Source: CAZNVG01 sp964576475
Lineage (GTDB): Bacteria; Patescibacteriota; Saccharimonadia; Saccharimonadales; CAZNVG01
NCBI GenBank assembly: GCA_964576475.1
Contig: CAZNVG010000004.1
Coordinates: 1 to 62,763 of the forward strand
Reading direction: 5' to 3'
Length of the DNA: 62,763 bases
The notes below the pieces were generated by a model. The model searched no databases and had not been told where the DNA came from. It was given only the letters and a program-made list of their open reading frames with translations. Position numbers and translations under genes: made by a program. Of the stretch, positions 15,468 through 23,834 are shown one piece after another. The first letter of the stretch is position 1. The number at the start of each line of letters is the position of its first letter.

Positions 15468-18292
15468 GAAAAAAGCTCTTCGCATCATTCATTGTAGCCA
15501 TCGGCTTTCTTGTTGCAGGGCAAGGAACTATCTCAGCCATCAGCGGCTCTGACTGGCGTGCTGGACGAATTATTGATGACAGCGTATTTACCAACAAGAG
15601 CACTATGAATACTGGGGACATACAAAATTTCCTTAACAGCAAGGTGCCGGTCTGCGACACCAACGGAACGGGTTACTATAACGGCGTCAGGCGCAGTCAA
15701 GTTAGCGCATCTAATCCCGCACCATACACATGTCTTAAAGACTACCAAGAAAACACATCTACTCATGAAAATAACCTTTCAGGTCGAGCGGTACCTGCAG
15801 GTGCTAAAAGCGCGGCGCAGATAATCTATGAAGCAGCCCAAACGCATAATATTAACCCACAAGTGTTACTTGTCATGCTTCAGAAGGAGCAGGCGTTAGT
15901 GACCGACGATTGGCCATGGACTATCCAGTATCGCAGCGCTATGGGCTATGGCTGTCCTGATACAGCACCTTGTGACGATCAATATTATGGATTCTATAAT
16001 CAAGTAAATAATGCAGCCCAACAGTTTAACTACTACGCGGCAAACCCAAATTCATTCCGCCACAAAGCATTTCAAAACAACAATGTGCTCTATAATCCCA
16101 ACTCGGCTTGTGGCAGCTCAACTGTCTTCATTCAGTCACAGGCAACTGCCGGCCTCTACAATTACACTCCTTACCAGCCTAATCAGGCAGCCCTGAACAA
16201 CCTTTACGGCACCGGCGATTCGTGTAGTGCCTACGGAAACCGAAACTTTTGGCGTCTGTTTAATGACTGGTTCGGTTCAGGCACTGGGCTTAATGATGGT
16301 TTTGCTTTGGTTATTTCTGACGACGGTAACCCAACTCAGTACGTCGTTTATGGCAGTATTAAACAAGCAATACCCGACGAGGATACGAAGATTGCATGGG
16401 GTTTACAAAACACGCAGATTATTACTGTTAGCAACGCATATCTGAACTCATTGGGCACCGGACCAAACCTCGACAGACTTGCCACGGTCAACAACACGAA
16501 TGATAAGACCCTGTATTTCATGGATGGCGGTAAACGATACCGAGTGCCGTGGACAGAAATGGTCTACGCTTGGAATTTTGTTGGTCAAACTGTGAGCAAT
16601 GTAAGTCCCGGACTATTCAACTTACCTACGAGCGGAGGCGATCTCACGTTTGCGTTCAAGCCAGCCTCTCAGGATGCTATTTATATGATAGATGGCAAAA
16701 ATGGCTCGGGCCAGACTATCATTAGGTCATACTACAACCCGACCGTACTTGCAGCCTGGGAAAACAATAGCTCTAACTACACAACGATCTCTGACAGTTA
16801 TTTTGCCCGCATCAACTCAGCTATAGGACCACAGATTACTGGTACACGAATTTCCGCAGGAGGCACAGAATACGAAGTATACTCTGGACGAAAACTGACA
16901 CTGCCTTCTTCACATTCAACAATTTATCCAGGCTCTGCGCTTGCAGTAAATCAAAACACCGCCAATCGATTAGCGCCGGTTGGAAACACAACACATTTGC
17001 TTAAGTCTCCTTCAAGCCCTTCGGTCTACCTACTCGATGCTGGTGTAAAGCACCTCATCTCCGCTCCCGATGTGTTAAATGCTTGGACGCCTCCTGGAGT
17101 TGGCATTACAACAGTCAACGATAGTTTCCTAAGTCTTATATCTTCCGGATCAACTCTATCGCAATACCTTGCGGATGCGTCGGGTCAGCTCTATGTAATG
17201 GACGGCGGCAAATCTAGCGTATCTACCACACTAGACAGCGCCTACCGAAACACAGGAACGCCCTTGTCTGTAAGCTCAAGTCTACTTGCACTCTTCCCTG
17301 CCAAAGCGGCCGTTGGCGGCTTCATACAGGCTCGTGACACGCCGCAAATATATCTACTTGATAACAGTGGGCGAAAACGCATGTTCGACACGGCTGACAA
17401 GCTATATCTCTACGCAACAAATACGCCATCTATCACGTTTTTATCAAAGGCCTACACTGACACGATCACTTCAGCAGCTAGTCCTAGTGTGTTCGTGAGT
17501 GATGGCACAAACGAATTTGTCATTGAGAACAACCAGAAGCTCAGCGTAAGTTCAAACATCAAAACAGACTGGGGCTTATCAAACCCAACCGTGTTTTCTG
17601 ACGGAACACTTAATCATTTTGCCACGAGCTCGAATGCACTCGACAACAAACAACAGGAAAATGCAGCCTACTTTACAATTCGTGGCGGCTCCGCGTATGG
17701 TACGGTCGACCCTCGAATCGCCGAGCTTTGGAGTATTAAGACCGCACCTACTCACAGTACTAGGTTGATAACTAGCCTTGTAAGAAACTACATGCTGACT
17801 CGGTTTGTGCGATCTTCTGTTAATGGTGACTCACGAATGTTCTTTATCGATAACGGAAACTGGTACAACGTACCTGCGGTTCACCAAGCAAACTTCAACG
17901 TTGCAGGTCCGATTATGTATCTCAATCCAAATATTGCTCCCAACACAATCACGGACTTGGACTCAGTGGTTGTCAAAAATGCCAGCGGAAGCCATTACGT
18001 AATTGACGCAGGGATTAAGCATCCACTGACAAACGAAACTATTAAAAATCAATGGACTGTAAACGGTACGCTAAATGTACCGACGATGACGGACAACTTC
18101 CTTGGCCTAATACCTACAACCTCACTCATAGAACGATCAATCAAAAGTGCAGCTGGAGAATACTACTTCGTTCGAAACAATCAAAAGCAAAGAATCACAA
18201 ACAGTGCTCTTATCTCTTCGTACGCACCGTATACACAGGTAAGTAACCAGTTGCTGAATGCATTACAAGACGGACCTGCTATAGCCAACTAG
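15464..18292 (+). CDS. Large secreted protein: lysozyme/transglycosylase-like domain plus about 11 repeats
   Basis: 942 aa with a cleavable-looking signal peptide (about 1-25, LVAGQGTISA). Residues about 30-275 hold a glucosaminidase/transglycosylase-like region: AAQIIYEAAQTHNINPQVLL, then MLQKEQALV, GYGCPDT and an NYYAANP segment. A catalytic Glu in QKEQ is plausible. From about 285 to the end there are roughly 11 degenerate 50-60 aa repeats with the core (V/I)Y-x-x-D-x-G-x-K, for example YFMDGGKRYRVPW, YLLDAGVKHLI, YVMDGGK and YVIDAGIKHPL. These look like wall- or glycan-binding modules. It may cut or bind murein at the cell or host surface (inference). It is translationally coupled to the anchored protein before it. 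Confidence 0.75.
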   Translation: MRKKLFASFIVAIGFLVAGQGTISAISGSDWRAGRIIDDSVFTNKSTMNTGDIQNFLNSKVPVCDTNGTGYYNGVRRSQVSASNPAPYTCLKDYQENTSTHENNLSGRAVPAGAKSAAQIIYEAAQTHNINPQVLLVMLQKEQALVTDDWPWTIQYRSAMGYGCPDTAPCDDQYYGFYNQVNNAAQQFNYYAANPNSFRHKAFQNNNVLYNPNSACGSSTVFIQSQATAGLYNYTPYQPNQAALNNLYGTGDSCSAYGNRNFWRLFNDWFGSGTGLNDGFALVISDDGNPTQYVVYGSIKQAIPDEDTKIAWGLQNTQIITVSNAYLNSLGTGPNLDRLATVNNTNDKTLYFMDGGKRYRVPWTEMVYAWNFVGQTVSNVSPGLFNLPTSGGDLTFAFKPASQDAIYMIDGKNGSGQTIIRSYYNPTVLAAWENNSSNYTTISDSYFARINSAIGPQITGTRISAGGTEYEVYSGRKLTLPSSHSTIYPGSALAVNQNTANRLAPVGNTTHLLKSPSSPSVYLLDAGVKHLISAPDVLNAWTPPGVGITTVNDSFLSLISSGSTLSQYLADASGQLYVMDGGKSSVSTTLDSAYRNTGTPLSVSSSLLALFPAKAAVGGFIQARDTPQIYLLDNSGRKRMFDTADKLYLYATNTPSITFLSKAYTDTITSAASPSVFVSDGTNEFVIENNQKLSVSSNIKTDWGLSNPTVFSDGTLNHFATSSNALDNKQQENAAYFTIRGGSAYGTVDPRIAELWSIKTAPTHSTRLITSLVRNYMLTRFVRSSVNGDSRMFFIDNGNWYNVPAVHQANFNVAGPIMYLNPNIAPNTITDLDSVVVKNASGSHYVIDAGIKHPLTNETIKNQWTVNGTLNVPTMTDNFLGLIPTTSLIERSIKSAAGEYYFVRNNQKQRITNSALISSYAPYTQVSNQLLNALQDGPAIAN

Positions 18293-20270
18293 CGTTCTTG
18301 GGCTTCCAGTCAGTCGGTCCCTCAGTTCCCGCCCTAATTCTGTCAGGACACTGTAGAATGCTCTCGGTCTCAATCGTACTATCTACTTGTATAAACTCGG
18401 TTTGTGTAGGCAAATTAACTTTGGTTCGAAGCTCTTTCTCGAGCGCCAAATCGTGTCCTACAAATATTGTCTTTGGTGTTCTTTTCGCGAACAACTCAGC
18501 GGCTTCGTAAAAATAATATTTATTATGCGGGGCTAGGTCAAAGAAACTAAAGCTTGTGGTCTTTACGTCTTTGGATAATCCTTGCATCAACTGCAATGCA
18601 CGGAGGTCATCACCTCGATTGCATGCACCGTAAAATGCAGTCATCGAAGCAGTGTCATCGCCTCTCGCCAATAATTCAATAATGAGGTTTGCGTGCGTGA
18701 GAGGCAGTCCAGAGATAGTATTTTTTTGATATCCAATAAATACACTGGACTTCGTGGAATTAAATCCTACGACAAGCAAAACTATGACCGTCAATGCGGC
18801 AACCATCTTCTCGCGCCAACGAAGTGTCGCGAAATATTTCGCAAGTAAAAGCTGAACCGCAGCAGCTACAAGCGGCACAAGTAAAATAAACACGGTAAAT
18901 TCTGACTTATAGAAATAATAACGTTTTTCGTGAATCGTCAGTAGTTGATACCACATAGCAAATAGGGAAAACGACAAAGACGCGACTAGCGGCCAAGCAA
19001 CCGCTCGCAACCAAAGCTGCTTACGAAGTGACCACGCATACGCCAAACACAGAACACTGATTATAAACAGCGGCACAATCGATAGTTTGATGACATCTCC
19101 TCGTTGATTAAAGAAGTTATCGCCACCTTTCAAAAACGCGTACTGAATCCACGGCTGGGCAAGGGCCAGTACTCCAAAAGTTGTATACCCTAAAAACTGA
19201 GATGGTCTCGGATAAGATTTTGACTTATAGGACAAAGACACAAACAGGGCAGCCGGTAGCCCCAAAGACAACGGTGCGAGGAAAAGCCACATAAAGTTAT
19301 TGACAGCACCGAGGGCTAATAACAGTACTAAGAGCCAATGTTTCTTGTTGGTATCTTCCTCGTGTAAATACTGGATCGTGAAAAACAGCTGGACCAACAA
19401 CACCACACTCGCAGCAATTTGTGTTTGAAAACCATAGGCAAACAGCGAAATAAGCCACGATGAAGCAGCTATAAAGACTACTCCGGCAGGAACGAACATG
19501 CTCAATGTCTTAAACCGCGTTACGAGGTACTTGGTTGATTCAAGAGCGAGATTGCACAGCAAGAATATGAGGGCCAAAAACCACGCTAGCGTGTAGGTAT
19601 AGTAAAAAAGCAGATTCTTAGTTTGCGATTGACTTAGTTTAAAGCCAGGTTCTAGCAACCACGAAGTTACAGCACCACCATAGTGCCAACCCTGTGGGTA
19701 GTAGCTTAGGTTGCGTGCCGCGTTGACACGATTAGTAAGCCCGAAAGCGTTCGATCCATTTAGGGCATTTACTTTGATGAGCTGGATGTGTGCAGAGTTG
19801 TCCCCTCCATACATCACCACCTGAGCCAATCTTGGACCCGTCGGTCTTGGCAAAAACGGCGTAAACAACACCAATCCAATCATTGCAGTCACTAGCAGCG
19901 AGACAAGCTCAATTGAAGTGAATGATTTATTCTCAAAAGATTCTTCGTTACGTGCTGCGACCGAAAAAGCAGTCACTAAACAAAGTGTCGTGAGCACCTG
20001 ACCGGAAGTAGGCGCCATATCCCAGAACCAGAACAATGCCCCAAAAAGAGCTAGGACTCCGTATATAAGAACCGTAGACAGAACAAAAGATAGCAACATA
20101 CCGAAGCGACGTGGCAACGACCGGGACAGAATCCAAATGACCAATAGCAGGGCGAGAAAACGAAGTGGCGTAAACCCAATTAGTACGGCCAAAGTCAGCA
20201 CGATGTAGTCCACTGACTTTGTGTTTTTTTTAATGAAACCTCGCCTTTTCACCCTGATAGTATAACGCAT
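18279..20270 (-). CDS. Polytopic membrane protein, GT-C glycosyltransferase-like
   Basis: 663 aa with about 13 hydrophobic helices and a C-terminal soluble part (about 520-663). An early outside loop has GGDNSAHIQLIKVNAL followed by YYPQGWHYGG, an arrangement seen in GT-C enzymes that use lipid-phosphate sugars. The exact family and sugar were not recognised. It converges on the secreted repeat protein with a 14-bp overlap and diverges from a second membrane protein 50 bp away. Both are probably involved in glycan assembly (inference). Confidence 0.65.
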   Translation of the reverse strand: MRYTIRVKRRGFIKKNTKSVDYIVLTLAVLIGFTPLRFLALLLVIWILSRSLPRRFGMLLSFVLSTVLIYGVLALFGALFWFWDMAPTSGQVLTTLCLVTAFSVAARNEESFENKSFTSIELVSLLVTAMIGLVLFTPFLPRPTGPRLAQVVMYGGDNSAHIQLIKVNALNGSNAFGLTNRVNAARNLSYYPQGWHYGGAVTSWLLEPGFKLSQSQTKNLLFYYTYTLAWFLALIFLLCNLALESTKYLVTRFKTLSMFVPAGVVFIAASSWLISLFAYGFQTQIAASVVLLVQLFFTIQYLHEEDTNKKHWLLVLLLALGAVNNFMWLFLAPLSLGLPAALFVSLSYKSKSYPRPSQFLGYTTFGVLALAQPWIQYAFLKGGDNFFNQRGDVIKLSIVPLFIISVLCLAYAWSLRKQLWLRAVAWPLVASLSFSLFAMWYQLLTIHEKRYYFYKSEFTVFILLVPLVAAAVQLLLAKYFATLRWREKMVAALTVIVLLVVGFNSTKSSVFIGYQKNTISGLPLTHANLIIELLARGDDTASMTAFYGACNRGDDLRALQLMQGLSKDVKTTSFSFFDLAPHNKYYFYEAAELFAKRTPKTIFVGHDLALEKELRTKVNLPTQTEFIQVDSTIETESILQCPDRIRAGTEGPTDWKPKNASWL

Positions 20271-20320
20271 AAAATTTGACGATTAGACACAATGCGTATG
20301 TTTGCATTATTCTAGAGCTA

Positions 20321-22039
20321 ATGAACAAAACCAGCGCAAAAGTCACACCCAGAAAAAAACAAGTTAAATCGAAAAACGGAACAAAAACACGTCGAACGAA
20401 CAAAGAACGATTCTCTCTATTCCTCAAGTTCTTTGTTGTGCCGGCTCTTATATATGCATCTATATTCTTCATCCTAAACCCGCATCACCTAGGTTCGTTC
20501 AACCGATCCTTCTACCTTGATAGTGGGGATGGCTTTCAGAATGTATGGAATATTTGGTGGGTTAATGAATCTATCACCCAGCTCCATCAGCAACCCTACT
20601 ATACTGACTTTCTACACTACCCACATGGCGTCTCGCTGGCTGGGCAAACTTTAAATATATTCAACGGCCTACTCGGAATAGTTTTGATGAATGTCTTCAG
20701 CGCAAGCTTAGTTCAAGCAACTAATATTGCCGTGCTCTTAGGATTTATAGGCGGCGGTGTCACCATGTTTTGGCTGATACAAAAGCTCTACAAACGTTAT
20801 TGGATATCTATATTCGGTGGTGCGCTATTTACATTTTCTAGCTACCACTTTGCGCACGGTATAGGCCACTTGCAGCTCATTTCGTTAGAGTGGATACCGT
20901 TGTTTATGCTCGCCTTCATAACATTGACCGAGAAACTGCGTTGGAGAGATGCTCTCTACGCAGGTATTGCTCTCGTTCTAGTCGGCCTATGTGACTATTA
21001 TTATCTTTTGTACAGTACAGCTTTCGCCGGATTATGGACGTTATACAAGCTCCATGCAAGGGAACTCCAAATCAGTTGGCGAAATGTTCGACTATTTGCC
21101 TTGTTCGGAGCTATAGTACTCGCATTTTTAGGGCCGCCGATATATCTACTTTTGCAGCTTAGTGAAAGTGGCAAACTCCTCGGAGTACACGACGCCAATA
21201 TGTTTAGTATGGACATACTTTCTCCGTTTCTGCCTGGAGGTTGGTGGCGCTGGGCAAACCTTACTGAATTCTTTTGGAAGCGACTACCTGGTTACTATTC
21301 GGAAACAAGTGTGTTTTTTGGGTACGGGTTAATAGCACTGATTGCATACGCGTTCTTTAACAAGAAGAGACTCAATCCTCCGCGTTGGCTAAATTTCTGG
21401 TGGCTTCTATTCTTCGTGTTTGGGATTTTGAGCTTAGGACGACATCCTCGTATTTACGGTCACCAAATCGAGAGAATACCGCTACCTTACCAGATCCTTG
21501 AAGCACTATCTCCAACCTTCAAACTATCAGGCATGCCTGTGAGAATGATACTTATGTCATTGCTTTCAGGTATTGTTATCGCCTGTTTTGTACTTACAAA
21601 GCTTGACCTAAAAACGAGAAAAGGCAGGATTATTCTATCTGTACTTGTACTGGTAACTATCTTTGATCTTTCACCAAAGTCCCTACCGCTCAGCCCTTCT
21701 GCCGAACCAACCTATATAGCAAAGCTACGAACATTGCCGCCCGGCGCAATAATAGACAACGGTGCTACATCAAGTCCTAACGCACTGTACTACCAAACAA
21801 TACATGAGCGTAAGGAAGCGTTTGGATACATCTCTCGGCTTCCAGAATCCGTAGACAACAAAGACTTCGAGATATTTGCAGACTTGGAAGAGAACAGATT
21901 GCAGGAATTATGCAGCCAACACGGAATACGCTATGTAACTACGTACAAGAAATATCAGACTACACTGCCAGTAGTGTATGAGGAGCCTTGGAACGCAGGC
22001 CTGCGCATATACGATGTCAAAGACAGTGATCGCTGTTAA
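20321..22039 (+). CDS. Polytopic membrane protein, GT-C glycosyltransferase-like
   Basis: 572 aa from the ATG at 20321. An upstream TTG at 20276 is in frame but its extra residues look non-coding. A basic tail precedes about 11 helices. The first outside loop contains LDSGDGFQNVWNIWWV with an acidic pair, as in GT-C enzymes, then DFLHYPHGVSL and SSYHFAHGIGHL. A short soluble C-terminal domain (about 450-572) follows. The acceptor and donor are unknown. TATTCT (20308-20313) lies 7 nt before the ATG, again a leaderless-type spacing. Confidence 0.68.
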   Translation: MNKTSAKVTPRKKQVKSKNGTKTRRTNKERFSLFLKFFVVPALIYASIFFILNPHHLGSFNRSFYLDSGDGFQNVWNIWWVNESITQLHQQPYYTDFLHYPHGVSLAGQTLNIFNGLLGIVLMNVFSASLVQATNIAVLLGFIGGGVTMFWLIQKLYKRYWISIFGGALFTFSSYHFAHGIGHLQLISLEWIPLFMLAFITLTEKLRWRDALYAGIALVLVGLCDYYYLLYSTAFAGLWTLYKLHARELQISWRNVRLFALFGAIVLAFLGPPIYLLLQLSESGKLLGVHDANMFSMDILSPFLPGGWWRWANLTEFFWKRLPGYYSETSVFFGYGLIALIAYAFFNKKRLNPPRWLNFWWLLFFVFGILSLGRHPRIYGHQIERIPLPYQILEALSPTFKLSGMPVRMILMSLLSGIVIACFVLTKLDLKTRKGRIILSVLVLVTIFDLSPKSLPLSPSAEPTYIAKLRTLPPGAIIDNGATSSPNALYYQTIHERKEAFGYISRLPESVDNKDFEIFADLEENRLQELCSQHGIRYVTTYKKYQTTLPVVYEEPWNAGLRIYDVKDSDRC

Positions 22040-22067
22040 CACAGAATACTGTACTATTCGAACATAT

Positions 22068-22095
22068 TGACGTTTTAGCAATAAAATGCTAATGT
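22068..22095 (+). promoter_or_regulatory. Extended -10 promoter of the following gene
   Basis: TTGACG (22068-22073), a 16-bp spacer and TAATGT (22090-22095) preceded directly by TGC, an extended -10 motif. The leader to the ATG at 22134 is about 33 nt and contains AGGAAG as ribosome-binding site. Confidence 0.6.
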
Positions 22096-22133
22096 TTATG
22101 TATGTATAACCTTCTATTCGGCTAGGAAGTAGC

Positions 22134-22916
22134 ATGTCCGAAGTAAACAAAAATATTGAAGCTCCCCACAATGAACACACTATAAATTTTGAGCTGTTTA
22201 GTGGCGCCGAATTTGATTTATTGTCAGAGAACGAACGTCGAGAGGTCTGGCACTGGGGCGTAGAGGGTCAAGAAGCAAGCGACGGCATCTGTCCGGGCTT
22301 TAGCGAAGTCGGTCGTATGACGATAGACCAAGAATCACTAGAGGTACTTCGGGCTGGTTTAATCGATTCCTTTGCCCCTATAGATTATTTGGCACTTAGT
22401 GAAGATGATGAACAAGCACAGATGGCTGCGGCGAGCGAGGGCATGCAACCACTAGACAAGGATACTCGACAAATATTGCGTTCTTTGTATCATTCATTTA
22501 ACGATATGGTCGATGCCGATCTCGCCCGATCAAAAGTGCCTGGTGGCTATTCGTATGATCTAGTTCGTCTACAGGCAGGCATATACGACGAGCCAGAGGC
22601 ATTAGCGGACAGTATTCATATTGATGGACCAGACTCTGAAAACATCCGCTACCTACTAGTGCTCGAAGGACTCACAACTCTTGAAGTTGTCGGTAGGGTA
22701 AGTGCGGATGATTTTGACTCCGGTGGCGACTGGAATAAAGACGAACCACCTAAAAACGCCGTTTTACAACCGACTGCTCGAGGCGTGCTACTGCGCTTTC
22801 TAACGAACTGCGACCCACATGACGCGCCTACCAGTGAGCCCGGTAGCGAAGAATTGAGAATATTCCTTGAAGCCACTATTAAACCTTTGTATGTCGAGCG
22901 TGTTACTACTCTGTAA
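22134..22916 (+). CDS. Uncharacterised protein with possible 2OG-Fe(II) oxygenase features
   Basis: 260 aa, soluble and acidic, with no signal or membrane segment. The second half has an order of residues seen in iron/2-oxoglutarate oxygenases: H162-x-D164 (SIHIDGPDSEN), a distal H229 (CDPHDAP), and R242 thirteen residues later (EELRIFLEATIKP), with beta-strand-like segments between. Family membership is only a suggestion from this motif order. It is a single gene with its own promoter and a possible terminator, separate from the sugar genes around it. Confidence 0.6.
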   Translation: MSEVNKNIEAPHNEHTINFELFSGAEFDLLSENERREVWHWGVEGQEASDGICPGFSEVGRMTIDQESLEVLRAGLIDSFAPIDYLALSEDDEQAQMAAASEGMQPLDKDTRQILRSLYHSFNDMVDADLARSKVPGGYSYDLVRLQAGIYDEPEALADSIHIDGPDSENIRYLLVLEGLTTLEVVGRVSADDFDSGGDWNKDEPPKNAVLQPTARGVLLRFLTNCDPHDAPTSEPGSEELRIFLEATIKPLYVERVTTL

Positions 22917-22932
22917 AAACTTTATACATATC

Positions 22933-22950
22933 AAGATAATTATCTTTTTT
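22933..22950 (+). terminator. AT-rich hairpin plus T-run
   Basis: AAGATAATTATCTT (22933-22946) is a perfect palindrome followed by TTTT, 17 bp after the preceding stop codon. The stem is AT-only apart from one G-C pair per arm, so termination would be weak. Confidence 0.45.
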
Positions 22951-22984
22951 ACTACTACATACACACGGGGTCACTTTCGCTTGA

Positions 22985-23013
22985 TTGACTTTATATAGCG
23001 TTTATGTTAAAAT
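22985..23013 (+). promoter_or_regulatory. Strong consensus promoter with extended -10
   Basis: TTGACT (22985-22990), an exact 17-bp spacer and TAAAAT (23008-23013), with TGT directly before the -10 box. It is one of the best promoter matches in the window and points at the GC-rich small membrane-protein gene. Expected start of RNA is about 23020. Confidence 0.75.
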
Positions 23014-23023
23014 ATAACATTCT

Positions 23024-23040
23024 ATCACCACTGGGGTGAT
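23024..23040 (+). promoter_or_regulatory. 5'-terminal stem-loop in the leader, with strong RBS downstream
   Basis: ATCACC (23024-23029) and GGTGAT (23035-23040) make a 6-bp stem with a 5-nt loop about 4 nt from the predicted RNA start. Such a 5' hairpin often protects mRNA from decay. AGGAG at 23056-23060 follows, 6 nt before the ATG at 23067. Confidence 0.55.
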
Positions 23041-23066
23041 CGAACATCGACAAGCAGGAGAGACTC

Positions 23067-23438
23067 ATGTCTTCCCAGTCATTCCCCGTCAACTATGGCG
23101 CACACGATCGTCGCGCTATCATTGTCGCCGACAAGAAGAACTTCTGGTCACCTCGACGTGGTTCGAGCAGCTCGCTGCTTACCTCCTTCGTCGTGATCAA
23201 GCTCCTCGCCATCGCCGACATCCTGATCGCGCCGCTCTTCATCCACGGCCTTGAGGCCAAGACCCACCACCTCGGTTACGTCATCGTCGCCGGCCTCGGC
23301 CTCATCGTCGCAACCCTGATCTACCACCTCGGTGTTCTGAAAGGGTTTCTGATGTTGTTGTTGACCTGCTGTGTGATTGCGTCAATCGCAGCCATGTTCA
23401 TCGGCTTCGTAACGCTGATGGATTTCATCGGCCTGTAG
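23067..23438 (+). CDS. GC-rich small polytopic membrane protein, unknown
   Basis: 123 aa. A hydrophilic N-terminus (about 1-33) is followed by three hydrophobic segments (about 36-60, 66-88, 92-120). The gene has a near-consensus Shine-Dalgarno and promoter. Its first 270 bp are visibly richer in G+C, with mostly C/G-ending codons (for example CTC GCC ATC GCC GAC ATC), unlike the genes around it. That fits either transfer from a high-GC source, such as an actinobacterial host, or selection for very high expression. No family was recognised. A hammerhead ribozyme lies 72 bp after its stop and probably shapes its 3' end. Confidence 0.75.
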   Translation: MSSQSFPVNYGAHDRRAIIVADKKNFWSPRRGSSSSLLTSFVVIKLLAIADILIAPLFIHGLEAKTHHLGYVIVAGLGLIVATLIYHLGVLKGFLMLLLTCCVIASIAAMFIGFVTLMDFIGL

Positions 23439-23509
23439 TCGACCAAGCACGTGAGTCTCCTGGGACTAGATCTTTATTTGCCTTCTCGGCTATAAATTTC
23501 TACTCCCAC

Positions 23510-23581
23510 CTGCCTGTTTCCACTCTATGAATACCGATTCATACTGATGAGTCCTGAAAGGACGAAAGTGGACTAGGGCAG
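23510..23581 (+). ncRNA. Type III hammerhead self-cleaving ribozyme
   Basis: All core elements are present. CTGATGA (23544-23550) is followed by stem II (GTCC/GGAC, 23551-23554 with 23560-23563, loop TGAAA) and then GAAA (23564-23567). Stem III pairs AGTGGA (23567-23572) with TCCACT (23519-23524) and extends past a 3x3 internal loop with CTGCCT/GGGCAG (23510-23515 with 23576-23581). C23525 is the cleavage nucleotide (cut before 23526). Stem I is a perfect 7-bp helix TATGAAT/ATTCATA (23526-23532 with 23537-23543, loop ACCG). The open end is at stem III, so type III. It would cut the 3' region of the small membrane-protein transcript and leave a 2',3'-cyclic phosphate. Confidence 0.93.
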
Positions 23582-23788
23582 ATACGCTCGACTACCATAC
23601 ATAATTGCAAGCGGGCTTCTCGCAAGACTATTAAGTACAACCATGCCGTATTTTTTCCACCGCGGTTCTTCGCGCGACTGGTCTATGAGGTAGTTCTCTG
23701 TTTCACGAATTAAAAACAATCCATCGAGGCTATCGAAAGACTCTGCAATAAATTCCACCCGCGCTCGAGGGTTCTCACTATATTCCAT
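23573..23788 (-). CDS. Small hypothetical protein
   Basis: 71 aa, soluble, mixed charge (MEYSENPRARVEFIAE at the start, RSPLAIMYGSRAYLP at the end). No other frame is open here, and composition looks protein-like, but there is no clear ribosome-binding site and no family was recognised. The stop codon lies inside the outer stem of the hammerhead on the opposite strand. If it is not a gene, 23582-23834 holds nothing else that I can support. Confidence 0.4.
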   Translation of the reverse strand: MEYSENPRARVEFIAESFDSLDGLFLIRETENYLIDQSREEPRWKKYGMVVLNSLARSPLAIMYGSRAYLP

Positions 23789-23834
23789 AGCAAATAAGAC
23801 TATGCTTCTTGATTACTTATTGCAAGCGTGTGCG

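Noticed and set aside
20276..20320. TTG start and TTGACG as -35 box for the membrane protein at 20321
   Set aside because: The extra residues are not protein-like, and the distance from TTGACG to the best -10 box (26 bp) is too long.
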